Of a stretch of 7,500 nucleotides of DNA, positions 1-7,458 are shown one piece after another. Position 1 is the stretch's first letter, and each line of letters starts with the position of its first letter. The notes below the pieces were generated by a model. The model was not told the origin of the DNA. It saw nothing but the letters and a program-made list of their open reading frames with translations, and searched no databases. This stretch comes from Bacteroidales bacterium (GTDB taxonomy: Bacteria; Bacteroidota; Bacteroidia; Bacteroidales; VadinHA17). Made by a program: the position numbers and the translations under genes. The stretch covers positions 3,367 through 10,866 of the forward strand of contig PMIG01000339.1 of the NCBI GenBank assembly GCA_003157055.1. The letters are read 5' to 3'.

Positions 1-591
1 AAAGACATTAATGTGCAGGCACTTCTATCACAAAATTTCAATCCTGTTAATAATATCCAGTATGATCTTATGGATAAGCAGGTTCAGATGTCGGCACTTA
101 ATCTTAAAGCCCAAAAGGCCAAGGTATTGCCTATGTTGTCAAGTGTTTATTCTGCAACAAGATCAGGAATGGCGAATAAATTATCGGATATGTTGTGGTT
201 TTCAAGTTCTTATTTAGGGGCGCAGTTATCGATCCCGATATTTGCCAGTGGTCAAAGGTATTCCGACATACGCAAAGCAAAAATTGATCTTGAAAAGGCC
301 ATGAACTCAAAAGAGATGGTTTCGGACCAGCTGAATATGCAGGAGAAGCAGTTGAAATTCAACCTGCAGAATGCTAATATGCAGTATATAAGCCAGAAAG
401 GGAACGTCGAAGTTTCGAAAAGATTATATTCAAGCATGGAAAACAAGTATAAACAGGGAATGGCATCAAGCCTCGAGCTGACCCAGGCAAACCAGCTCTA
501 CCTGCAGGCTGAGAATAATTACATTTCTTCACTTCTTAACCTCCTGCAGACGAAGCTCTCATTCGATAAGCTTTTAAACAACCTTCAATAA
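1..591 (+). CDS. TolC-family outer-membrane efflux channel, C-terminal fragment
   Basis: This is the 3' part of a gene that runs off the left edge. The frame is open from base 1, and the GTG at 13 is an internal Val codon, not a supported start. The 196 visible residues match the second half of a TolC/OEP protein. A long amphipathic helix rich in Gln, Lys and Ala leads to the typical beta-strand/turn segment LSIPIFASGQRYSDI (about 76-90 of the fragment). Coiled-coil helices follow, containing KYKQGMASSLELTQANQLY, the usual 'YxxGxxSxLEL' element near the end of OEP domains. Family members are about 420-480 residues, so slightly over half is missing. The product would form the trimeric outer-membrane duct that docks with the adaptor and pump encoded immediately downstream, with only 21 nt to the next start. 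The substrate cannot be read from this part. Confidence 0.9.
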   Translation, partial: KDINVQALLSQNFNPVNNIQYDLMDKQVQMSALNLKAQKAKVLPMLSSVYSATRSGMANKLSDMLWFSSSYLGAQLSIPIFASGQRYSDIRKAKIDLEKAMNSKEMVSDQLNMQEKQLKFNLQNANMQYISQKGNVEVSKRLYSSMENKYKQGMASSLELTQANQLYLQAENNYISSLLNLLQTKLSFDKLLNNLQ

Positions 592-612
592 ATTCAGAAA
601 TATTTAAACTAC

Positions 613-1683
613 ATGATAATGAAATACATAAAAACAATCTCGGCAATACTTTTGGGCGGACTGATACTGTCGGCCTGTTCATCAAAGAACAAGAATGAAG
701 CATCCGTCACAAAGAATGCAGTTGCAACTGTTGAAAAGGCAGCAAGTCCTGTAAGGATAATGACTCTTGCAAAGACGAAAATTGCCAGGACTATCGATTA
801 TACTGCTACTATCCTTCCGTTTGAAGAAGTTAATATGGCTCCATCTACTCCCGGCAGGATTGATAAAATATATGTTGAGGTTGGCGACAGGATAAGTAAG
901 GGAGACAATCTCTTCCTGATGGACCGTACCCAGCTTTTTCAGCAAAAGGTGCAGCTGGCCAGTCTGGCCAAGGATCTGGCACGGCTTGATACGCTCCTCC
1001 ATACAGGAAGTGTTAAACAACAGCAATACGACCAGCTCAAAACACAATATGATGTCACTAAAACAAATGTAGATTTCATGGAAGCCAATACTTTATTAAA
1101 AGCTCCATTCATTGGTGTTGTTACGGGCAAGTACTTTGAAGACGGGGAAATGTATTCCGGAACACCGACTACCACAACCGGGAGATCAGCCGTTGTGACA
1201 GTTATGCAGGTAAACCCGTTAAAGGTCAACGTTGGCATCTCTGAACAATACTATCCTCTTGTAAAAAGAGGTATGAAGGCAGAAATCATTGCTGATGTAT
1301 ATAAAGGAGAAAAGTTCTCCGGTACTGTTTCCAGGGTTTTTCCTATAGTCAATGCAGCTACAAGGTCATTCAATACCGAGGTGGAACTCCCCAACAGGAA
1401 CGATATGCTTAAGCCCGGAATGTTTGTAAGGGTCTCGATGGACCTTGGTGAAGTTGAAACTTTCGTTGTACCTGCAAATATCGTTATGCAGCAGGAAGGA
1501 ACAAACCAGAGGTTTGTATTCCTCGACAAGGATAACATTGCAAGCAGGGTTGAAATAGCGCTCGGACAAAGATTTGATGACAAGCTTGAGATTGTGTCAT
1601 CGGAAATTAAGGAGGGCGACAAGCTGATTAGCGAAGGTCAGGCAAAACTGATCAACGGCGACAAGATAGTAGTAACAGAATAA
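613..1683 (+). CDS. RND efflux periplasmic adaptor (membrane fusion protein), lipoprotein
   Basis: This 356-residue adaptor bridges the inner-membrane RND pump and the outer-membrane channel. Residues 1-22 form a lipoprotein signal with lipobox L19-S20-A21-C22, so Cys22 should be lipidated. No acidic run follows the Cys (it reads CSSKNKNE), so there is no obvious Bacteroidetes surface-export signal and periplasm-facing anchoring is expected. The first lipoyl half lies at about 71-103 (APSTPGRIDKIYVEVGD), a short alpha-hairpin at about 105-158, and the second lipoyl half at about 161-200 (LLKAPFIGVVTG) with a Thr-rich insert TPTTTTG. A beta-barrel (about 201-280) and a membrane-proximal domain (about 283-354) follow. 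The domain order and length are normal for the HlyD/AcrA-type family. The start at 613 gives MIMKYIK; the ATG at 619 is equally possible, and neither has a Shine-Dalgarno site. The gap to the pump gene is 25 nt, indicating cotranscription. Confidence 0.93.
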   Translation: MIMKYIKTISAILLGGLILSACSSKNKNEASVTKNAVATVEKAASPVRIMTLAKTKIARTIDYTATILPFEEVNMAPSTPGRIDKIYVEVGDRISKGDNLFLMDRTQLFQQKVQLASLAKDLARLDTLLHTGSVKQQQYDQLKTQYDVTKTNVDFMEANTLLKAPFIGVVTGKYFEDGEMYSGTPTTTTGRSAVVTVMQVNPLKVNVGISEQYYPLVKRGMKAEIIADVYKGEKFSGTVSRVFPIVNAATRSFNTEVELPNRNDMLKPGMFVRVSMDLGEVETFVVPANIVMQQEGTNQRFVFLDKDNIASRVEIALGQRFDDKLEIVSSEIKEGDKLISEGQAKLINGDKIVVTE

Positions 1684-1708
1684 TTATAAGACTTACAATA
1701 TTAATAAA

Positions 1709-4700
1709 ATGAGTATTTACAGTGCTTCCGTAAAAAGACCGGTAACAACCATCCTGATTTTCGTTGCGTTGATGGTTGTGGGTATTTATTCACTGGTCCA
1801 GTTGCCAGTTGACCTGTACCCGGAGATAGAGCTGCCCTATGTGGTGGTCTATACAACATACCCGGGTGCAAGCGCTTCGGATATAGAGTCAAATGTCACG
1901 AAGACGCTTGAAAATACGCTTAACTCTGTCAGTAATCTTAAAGAGATCACTTCGAGGTCGAGCGATGCCACATCTGTTATTTTCATGAATTTCAATTATG
2001 GGACGAACCTCGATGAGGCATCCAACGATATCAGGAGCGCCATCAGTTTCGTTGAACGTTACCTGCCTACCGATTGCGAGAAACCAACTATAATGAAGTT
2101 CAACTCAAGCATGATGCCGATAGCATTCTATACAATCACTGCAAAAGAGAGCTATCCGGGTCTTGAAAAGATCCTTGACGAGAAGATCGTAAACCCGCTT
2201 AACAGGATAGAGGGTGTAGGCTCCGTTGCCCTTTCAGGTGTTCCGGGACGTAAAGTATATATTGATGTCGACCCCAGGAAAATGGAGGCATATAACCTTA
2301 CTGTAGAGCAGATTGGTAATATACTGAGAGCTGAGAACCTCAATTTGCCTGCCGGTTATATCGAAATGGGGAAAACAGATTATCCCCTTCGCATTCAGGG
2401 TGAATTTCCTGAAAGCGATGTCGTAAAGGATATTGTTGTAACAAGCTACAATGGAAATAATGTCTACCTGAAGGATGTTGCTGAAATTCGTGACACTATC
2501 CGTGATTCAAAGCTCGATACAAAGATCAACGGCCTGAAGGGGATGAGCCTGTATGTTCAGAAACAGTCAGGAGGCAATACAGTAAAGGTTACAAAGGAAG
2601 TAGATAAGGCTCTGGCTGAGCTGAAGGTCGATCTCCCTCCGGATGTCAAAATTGAAAAACTTTTTGATAGTGCATCATTTATAAAGGACTCAATAAGTAA
2701 CCTTACCACTACCTTGATGTATGCAGCCATATTTGTCATATTGGTTGTGCTCTTTTTCCTTGGCAGATGGAGAGCCACATTTATTATTATACTTACGATA
2801 CCCATCTCGCTGATTGTAGCATTTATTTACCTGTTTATTTCCGGGGCATCAATAAATATTATCTCCCTGACCTCGCTCTCCATAGCCATCGGGATGGTAG
2901 TGGATGATGCGATTGTGGTTCTTGAGAATATCACAAAACACATTGAAAGAGGAAGCAGGCCTCGGGAAGCAGCAATCTACGCGACCAATGAAGTATGGCT
3001 GGCAGTTATTGTAACAACACTTACGGTTGTTGCAGTGTTCTTCCCGCTCACCTTTGTAAAGGGGCTTACAGGCGTTCTCTTCAAGCAGCTCGGGATGAGC
3101 GTAACAATAACAATTGTTACCTCAGTGTTTGCTGCCATTACTCTTACACCAACCCTGAGCGCACTCTTGCTTAAATGGTATCCTATAAAGACTGAAGCAC
3201 CATGGTATACTTATGACGGAAGCATCAGGAAAGGACTTAACTGGCTGGACCGTTTTTATGAAAAAACACTTCGTTGGGCACTTCGTCACAAAACGGTCGT
3301 GGGTATTTTAGCTATTGTGATATTTGCTCTTTCAATGAGCCTCTTCACTGTAATTGGAACAGAATTCTTCCCCCAGACAGACGAGTCACGGCTATCTGCC
3401 ACGATCCAGCTTCAGACTGGTACAAAAGTAGAGGAGACTACGAGGATTTCAGACAAGCTTAATGAGATGATCAGGAAAAAATACCCTGAAGTTACCATTA
3501 TGTCGACTTCAGCGGGATATGATGATCAGGGTGGATTTGCGTCAATATTCAGTTCTCAGGGAACCCATACTATAACCTATAGCCTTCACCTCGTACCCAT
3601 TGAGAAAAGGAAAAAGTCATCATTTGAGCTGGCTGAAGATTTTAGAAAAGATCTTGCAGCCGTACCGGAGATTATTGACTTTAAGGTGACAACATCGAGT
3701 AATATGGGAAGCTTTGGAGGTAGCACCGTTGATGTTGAAATTTACGGTTATGATATAGCCCAGACGAACATAGTTGCTGAAGAACTTGCCGCGAAGATCA
3801 GGAAAATAAAAGGAGCGAAGGATGTGGCAATCAGCCGCGACAAGTCGAAACCTGAATTGCAAATAATTTTTGATCAGAATAAAATGGCAGCGAACGGACT
3901 TAATTCTGCCATGGTAGCAAATGCTGTCAAGAACAGGGTCGACGGGCTTACGGCAACAAAACTTCGCCAGTATGGTGATGAATATGACATTGTAGTGAGA
4001 TATAAGCGCAGTTCAACAAGTACGCTTACCGATATAGAAAATATCGGAATTACAAATCCCGCTGGCCAGATAATCAGACTTGGTGAGATATCACAGATTA
4101 AGGAGTATTGGGCGCCGCCAACTATTGAAAGAAAGCGCAAGGAGCGTATTGTAACCGTTTCATTCACTCCTTATAAGGAATCACTTACAACTCTCCAGAC
4201 AGAAGTTCAGAAAGCTATTGACTCAACCGAGTTGCCGGCAGGAGTCATGGTACAGATATCTGGTGCAATAAAGGATCAGATGGACTCTTTCAAGGATATT
4301 GCAATGCTGATGATCATAAGCCTGATACTTGTCTACCTGATTATGGCTTCTCAGTTTGAATCGCTGAAGATGCCATTCATTATAATGTTCTCAATTCCAT
4401 TCGCTTTCTCAGGAGTTGCAATTGCTTTGTTCATTACACATACTTCACTTAGTGTGATTTCAGGTATCGGAGCTGTGATGCTGATTGGTATAGTGGTTAA
4501 GAATGCGGTCGTACTTGTCGACTTTATCAACCTGATGCGCGAACGAGGGCTCGAACTTTATGAAGCAATTGCAATATCCGGAAGATCGAGGTTAAGGCCT
4601 GTATTAATGACATCTGCTACTACCATTCTTGGAATGTTACCACTGGCCATGAGCGCAGGATCCGGTTCTGAACTCTGGAGCCCTATGGGTGTTGCCGTTA

Positions 4701-4849
4701 TAGGAGGTCTTGTATTTTCAACTGTGGTGACATTGGTCCTGGTACCTGTGGTATATGCTATTTTTTCAAAGCATGGTGAACGCAACAGGAACCTGGCTGT
4801 ATATTCCGAAATGGATTTCATGAATGGTGATAACAAGGAAGCTAAGTAA
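1709..4849 (+). CDS. RND-family inner-membrane efflux pump, HAE (AcrB-like) type
   Basis: This 1046-residue proton-driven antiporter exports substrates from the periplasm or inner leaflet through the adaptor and channel encoded upstream. The layout is the full RND duplication: TM1 about 12-30, a first periplasmic porter loop about 35-330, TM2-TM6 about 334-490, TM7 about 528-549, a second large loop about 551-863, and TM8-TM12 about 865-1020. Proton-relay residues are present: D399 and D400 in TM4 (GMVVDDAIVV), K931 in TM10 (GIVVKNAVV), and R961 and T968 in TM11 (RLRPVLMT). The paired Asp points to the HAE drug/amphiphile class. Heavy-metal HME pumps usually have a single Asp here, so metal export is less likely. 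Length is normal and there is no frameshift. A hydrophilic cytoplasmic tail of about 25 residues ends the protein. The actual substrate (antibiotic, bile acid, dye, lipid) is unknown. Confidence 0.96.
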   Translation: MSIYSASVKRPVTTILIFVALMVVGIYSLVQLPVDLYPEIELPYVVVYTTYPGASASDIESNVTKTLENTLNSVSNLKEITSRSSDATSVIFMNFNYGTNLDEASNDIRSAISFVERYLPTDCEKPTIMKFNSSMMPIAFYTITAKESYPGLEKILDEKIVNPLNRIEGVGSVALSGVPGRKVYIDVDPRKMEAYNLTVEQIGNILRAENLNLPAGYIEMGKTDYPLRIQGEFPESDVVKDIVVTSYNGNNVYLKDVAEIRDTIRDSKLDTKINGLKGMSLYVQKQSGGNTVKVTKEVDKALAELKVDLPPDVKIEKLFDSASFIKDSISNLTTTLMYAAIFVILVVLFFLGRWRATFIIILTIPISLIVAFIYLFISGASINIISLTSLSIAIGMVVDDAIVVLENITKHIERGSRPREAAIYATNEVWLAVIVTTLTVVAVFFPLTFVKGLTGVLFKQLGMSVTITIVTSVFAAITLTPTLSALLLKWYPIKTEAPWYTYDGSIRKGLNWLDRFYEKTLRWALRHKTVVGILAIVIFALSMSLFTVIGTEFFPQTDESRLSATIQLQTGTKVEETTRISDKLNEMIRKKYPEVTIMSTSAGYDDQGGFASIFSSQGTHTITYSLHLVPIEKRKKSSFELAEDFRKDLAAVPEIIDFKVTTSSNMGSFGGSTVDVEIYGYDIAQTNIVAEELAAKIRKIKGAKDVAISRDKSKPELQIIFDQNKMAANGLNSAMVANAVKNRVDGLTATKLRQYGDEYDIVVRYKRSSTSTLTDIENIGITNPAGQIIRLGEISQIKEYWAPPTIERKRKERIVTVSFTPYKESLTTLQTEVQKAIDSTELPAGVMVQISGAIKDQMDSFKDIAMLMIISLILVYLIMASQFESLKMPFIIMFSIPFAFSGVAIALFITHTSLSVISGIGAVMLIGIVVKNAVVLVDFINLMRERGLELYEAIAISGRSRLRPVLMTSATTILGMLPLAMSAGSGSELWSPMGVAVIGGLVFSTVVTLVLVPVVYAIFSKHGERNRNLAVYSEMDFMNGDNKEAK

Positions 4850-4873
4850 GTCAACAAGATAAAAGAAAAGATT

Positions 4874-5167
4874 ATGAAAGCAATAATGATAATATACAAC
4901 CAGGCACATACTGAAAAAATTGAGTATATGCTTGATAAGCTGGGAATAAAAGGGTATTCACTTTGGGAAAATATTCAGGGGAGAGGAACCAATACAGGTG
5001 TTCCTCATCTTGGTACTCATGCCTGGCCGGAAATTAATAAAAGTGTTCTGACAATCGTAGAGGATGAGCTTGTTGATACAGTTCTTGATAAAGTTAAGAA
5101 GATTGATGCCATTAACGATGAGGTTGGCATCAGGGCATTTGTATGGGATATTTTGAAGACAGTTTAG
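4874..5167 (+). CDS. Small PII-like signalling protein (PII-NG-type), linked to RND pump
   Basis: This 97-residue soluble protein starts 24 nt after the pump stop, in the same operon. The order of elements matches a PII ferredoxin-like fold: strand 1 MKAIMIIYNQ (1-10), a helix with KIEYMLDKLGI (15-25), and strand 2 GYSLWENIQGRG (27-38), whose GRG aligns with the GFGRxxG of GlnB. A T-loop-like stretch follows (about 39-56), then strand 3 KSVLTIVED (56-64), helix 2 ELVDTVLDKVKKI (65-77) and strand 4 GIRAFVWDILKTV (85-97), which matches the IFVFDV end of GlnB. The uridylylated T-loop Tyr and the TGxxGDGK B-loop of classical PII are absent, so ATP/2-oxoglutarate sensing in the GlnB manner is not supported. 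I recall a divergent PII group (PII-NG) described beside RND metal-efflux genes, and this protein fits it. A regulatory or ligand-sensing role for the pump is inference. CutA or DUF3240 relatives are alternatives within similar folds. Confidence 0.75.
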   Translation: MKAIMIIYNQAHTEKIEYMLDKLGIKGYSLWENIQGRGTNTGVPHLGTHAWPEINKSVLTIVEDELVDTVLDKVKKIDAINDEVGIRAFVWDILKTV

Positions 5168-5178
5168 TGTATCTTTAT

Positions 5179-5212
5179 AAAGAGACCGCCCCAATATTGA
5201 GGCGGTCTCTTT
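5179..5212. terminator. Bidirectional intrinsic terminator between convergent genes
   Basis: A perfect 12-bp inverted repeat, AAAGAGACCGCC (5179-5190) and GGCGGTCTCTTT (5201-5212), encloses a 10-nt loop whose centre CAATATTG is itself palindromic. The GC-rich stem core carries A/T flanks on both sides, giving a short U run (CUCUUUU) at the 3' edge for the + transcript and CUCUUU for the - transcript. It lies 11 nt after the PII-like gene stop and 24 nt beyond the stop of the EF-G paralog, so it can end both converging transcripts. The U runs are short, so termination strength is uncertain. Confidence 0.85.
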
Positions 5213-5236
5213 TATAGAATTATGCATTATTTTACA

Positions 5237-7393
5237 CTATTCATCCTCTTCTTCTTCAGCGTAAGCTTTAATTACGGCATCCTGAACATCACCAGGTACC
5301 TGTGCATATTCTGCAAATTTCATAGTATAGAATGCACGGCCACCGGTTACTGAACTCAGAGCTGTCGAATACTTGTTCATCTCAGCAAGAGGTACTTTGG
5401 CCTTAATTACCTCAAATCTTTTTTCGCTTGCCATTCCAAGTACCATTCCACGCCTTCCCTGAAGGTCACTAATAACATCACCCATACGTTCTGATGGAAC
5501 CATAATTTCAACATCATATATGGGTTCAAGGATCTTGGGTCCGGCAATCTTAAATGCCTGGCTGAATGCATTACGACCTGCAAGCCTGAAAGATATTTCG
5601 TTGGAATCGACCGGATGCATCTTGCCATCGTAAACGTAAACCCTTATATCGCGGGCATATGAACCTGTTAAAGGACCGGTTTCCATTTTTTCCATAATCC
5701 CTTTAAGGATAGCTGGTAGAAAACGTGCATCAATGGCTCCTCCAACTATACTGTTTACATAAACAAGTTTTCCTCCCCATGGAAGATCAATTTCTTCCTT
5801 GTCGCGAACAGAAATTTTGACATCTTTCCCATTTATTTTCTGAATGTTGACTTCAGTTGAGCCCTCCTCATAAGGCTCTATAAGCATGTGAACCTCTCCA
5901 AACTGCCCGGCGCCGCCAGATTGTTTCCTGTGACGGTAGTCAGCCTGTGCTGATTTTGTAATTGTCTCACGATAAGGAATTTTTGGAAGATTAAAGTTAG
6001 TAGGGATCTTATAAATATTATCAAGATGCCACTTCATAATATTCAGGTGATATTCACCTTGCCCATGAACTATGATCTGCTTCAACTCCTTGGAATATTC
6101 AATTATAATTGTCGGATCTTCAAGGTGAAGTTTATTAAGCGCTTCACCAAGTTTCTCATCATCACTTTCGCTTTGTGCTTTAATTGCCGTACGATATTTC
6201 GGTTCGGGAAATTTAACCCCTTCATATTTCCAGTCATTGCCCGGAACATTGAGTGTATGATTAGTCTTAGTATTTTTCAGTTTTACAAATGCTCCGATGT
6301 CCCCGGTATGAAGTTCAGGAACTCTGGTACGGTTCTTTCCGGCACAGACGTAAAGCTGTGATAATCTCTCTTTAGTACCATTATTGCTATTAACAACATC
6401 GAGGTTTTCTGTAATCTTCCCTGAATAGACTCTGAAATAGTTTATTTCTCCGATATGTTCTTCAATTGATGATTTGAAAACATATACCGAGGCGGGACCA
6501 GCCGGATTTGGTTTCACTTCATTTCCCTTGCTGTTAACTTGGGCAGGCATATCCGAAAGAGAAGGAGCTTCATTGATAATGAACTCCATAAGATCATCAA
6601 CCCCGATATTATTCTTTGCAGAAATACAGAATACGGGGAACATTCCCCTGGTTAGGATTCCCTTGACGATGCCTTTTCTTATCTCCTCTTCAGATAAAGT
6701 ATCATTTGAAAAGAAAAGTTCCATAAGCGACTCATCACTTTCGGCAGCTTTTTCAACAAGCGAGGCATGAAGTTCTGCTGCTCTGTCGGCATGTTCTGAG
6801 GGTATATCAACAATCTCAGCAGCACCGCCATCTTTTCCGTATCTGAGCATTTTCATCTTAAGAACATCAATAACCGCATTGAAACCAACACCTTCATTAA
6901 CAGGATACTGAATGAGTATAATGTTATTGCTCAGGCGTTCTTTCATCATTTCAAGCGATTTTTCAAAGTTTGCCTTTTCGTGGTCCAGACCATTTACCAC
7001 CAGTATAAGCGGTTTATTAACCTTCTCGGCATGCCGGAAATGAATTTCTGTTCCGACTTCAACACCATTCTGGACGTTAATTGTCATGACAACTGTATCA
7101 ACTGCATAAAGTGATGAAATAACGCCACCACTGAAATCATCAAGACCCGGAGTGTCAAGAATATTGATCTTCTTGTTTTTGAATTCAGCATAAAGTACTG
7201 TTGAAAAGATAGAGTTACCGTTCTCATGCTCAATGGGTCTGTAGTCTGAGACAGTATTGGACCCTTCAATAGTTCCTCTTCTTTCTATTACACCACCATT
7301 GAAGAGCATGGCTTCGGCTAAAGTTGTTTTACCCGATCCTGAGTTGCCAAGAATGGCAATGTTCTTTATCTGGTCGGACTGGTAGGTTTTCAT
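5237..7393 (-). CDS. fusA2: Elongation factor G paralog (EF-G2/FusA2 type) with degenerate GTPase motifs
   Basis: This 718-residue translational-GTPase homolog would act on the ribosome during translocation. The G domain spans about 8-280: P-loop GNSGSGKT (16-23), a switch I equivalent NGNSI (58-62), G3 DTPGL (80-84), a G4 equivalent NGLD (134-137) and G5 SAK (258-260). Domain II is about 300-385 and domain III about 400-475 (GQGEYHL at 444-450). Domain IV is about 480-612 with HRKQSGGAGQFGE and the tip loop GKMHPVDS, where the tip His (593) is kept. Domain V is about 620-700 (LEPIYDVEIMVP), followed by an acidic tail EEEEDE. Against canonical EF-G, the P-loop Asp, switch I Thr, catalytic switch II His and G4 Lys are replaced by G19, S61, L84 and G135. 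A Bacteroides EF-G2 that supports translation without GTP hydrolysis has been reported; this looks like the same type. The gene is monocistronic within the window and convergent with the efflux operon. The symbol is by family resemblance. Confidence 0.9.
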   Translation of the reverse strand: MKTYQSDQIKNIAILGNSGSGKTTLAEAMLFNGGVIERRGTIEGSNTVSDYRPIEHENGNSIFSTVLYAEFKNKKINILDTPGLDDFSGGVISSLYAVDTVVMTINVQNGVEVGTEIHFRHAEKVNKPLILVVNGLDHEKANFEKSLEMMKERLSNNIILIQYPVNEGVGFNAVIDVLKMKMLRYGKDGGAAEIVDIPSEHADRAAELHASLVEKAAESDESLMELFFSNDTLSEEEIRKGIVKGILTRGMFPVFCISAKNNIGVDDLMEFIINEAPSLSDMPAQVNSKGNEVKPNPAGPASVYVFKSSIEEHIGEINYFRVYSGKITENLDVVNSNNGTKERLSQLYVCAGKNRTRVPELHTGDIGAFVKLKNTKTNHTLNVPGNDWKYEGVKFPEPKYRTAIKAQSESDDEKLGEALNKLHLEDPTIIIEYSKELKQIIVHGQGEYHLNIMKWHLDNIYKIPTNFNLPKIPYRETITKSAQADYRHRKQSGGAGQFGEVHMLIEPYEEGSTEVNIQKINGKDVKISVRDKEEIDLPWGGKLVYVNSIVGGAIDARFLPAILKGIMEKMETGPLTGSYARDIRVYVYDGKMHPVDSNEISFRLAGRNAFSQAFKIAGPKILEPIYDVEIMVPSERMGDVISDLQGRRGMVLGMASEKRFEVIKAKVPLAEMNKYSTALSSVTGGRAFYTMKFAEYAQVPGDVQDAVIKAYAEEEEDE

Positions 7394-7450
7394 CTTTGAG
7401 TGGATATTATTAATTATACATATTTATTATATACCTTGAAATTGAGGGGA

Positions 7451-7458
7451 CAAAAATA
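7451..7458 (-). promoter_or_regulatory. Candidate Bacteroidetes -7 promoter element for the EF-G paralog
   Basis: Read on the minus strand, the octamer TATTTTTG fits the Bacteroidetes sigma-factor -7 consensus TAnnTTTG. It lies 57 nt upstream of the ATG, implying an untranslated leader of about 50 nt. No convincing -33 TTTG is seen at the usual spacing (the nearest is a TTTC about 23 nt upstream). In such A/T-rich DNA a match of this kind can arise by chance, so this is a tentative call. The leader between it and the ATG is A/T-rich and has no Shine-Dalgarno sequence. Confidence 0.35.

Noticed and set aside
359..550. Repeated CTGCAG hexamers in the channel gene
   Set aside because: They coincide with Leu-Gln codons in a Gln-rich coiled coil, with irregular spacing. 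No repeat element is indicated.
13..591. Complete 192-residue gene starting at GTG 13
   Set aside because: The frame is open to base 1 and the product lacks the first half of a TolC-family protein, so it is a fragment cut by the window edge.
682..1622. Minus-strand open frames across the adaptor gene (682-1047, 939-1238, 1251-1622)
   Set aside because: They are Cys/Ser-rich, low-plausibility translations overlapping a clear adaptor gene, with no start context or homology signal.
4874..5167. Classical GlnB/GlnK nitrogen regulator
   Set aside because: The T-loop Tyr and the TGxxGDGK B-loop are absent, there is no amtB or glnA nearby, and the gene is attached to an efflux operon.
6026..6770. 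Two open frames on the + strand (6026-6361 and 6474-6770) antisense to the EF-G paralog
   Set aside because: They lie wholly inside a well-supported gene on the other strand and show no recognisable domain. They are reading-frame shadows.
5237..7393. Tet(M)-type ribosomal protection protein
   Set aside because: Tet(M)-family proteins are about 640 residues and keep the canonical DTPGH and NKxD motifs. This protein is 718 residues with DTPGL and NGLD and matches EF-G2 better.
5237..7393. Principal elongation factor G (fusA1)
   Set aside because: The GTPase motifs are too altered, and no rpsG, rpsL or tuf gene lies alongside, as is usual for the housekeeping gene.
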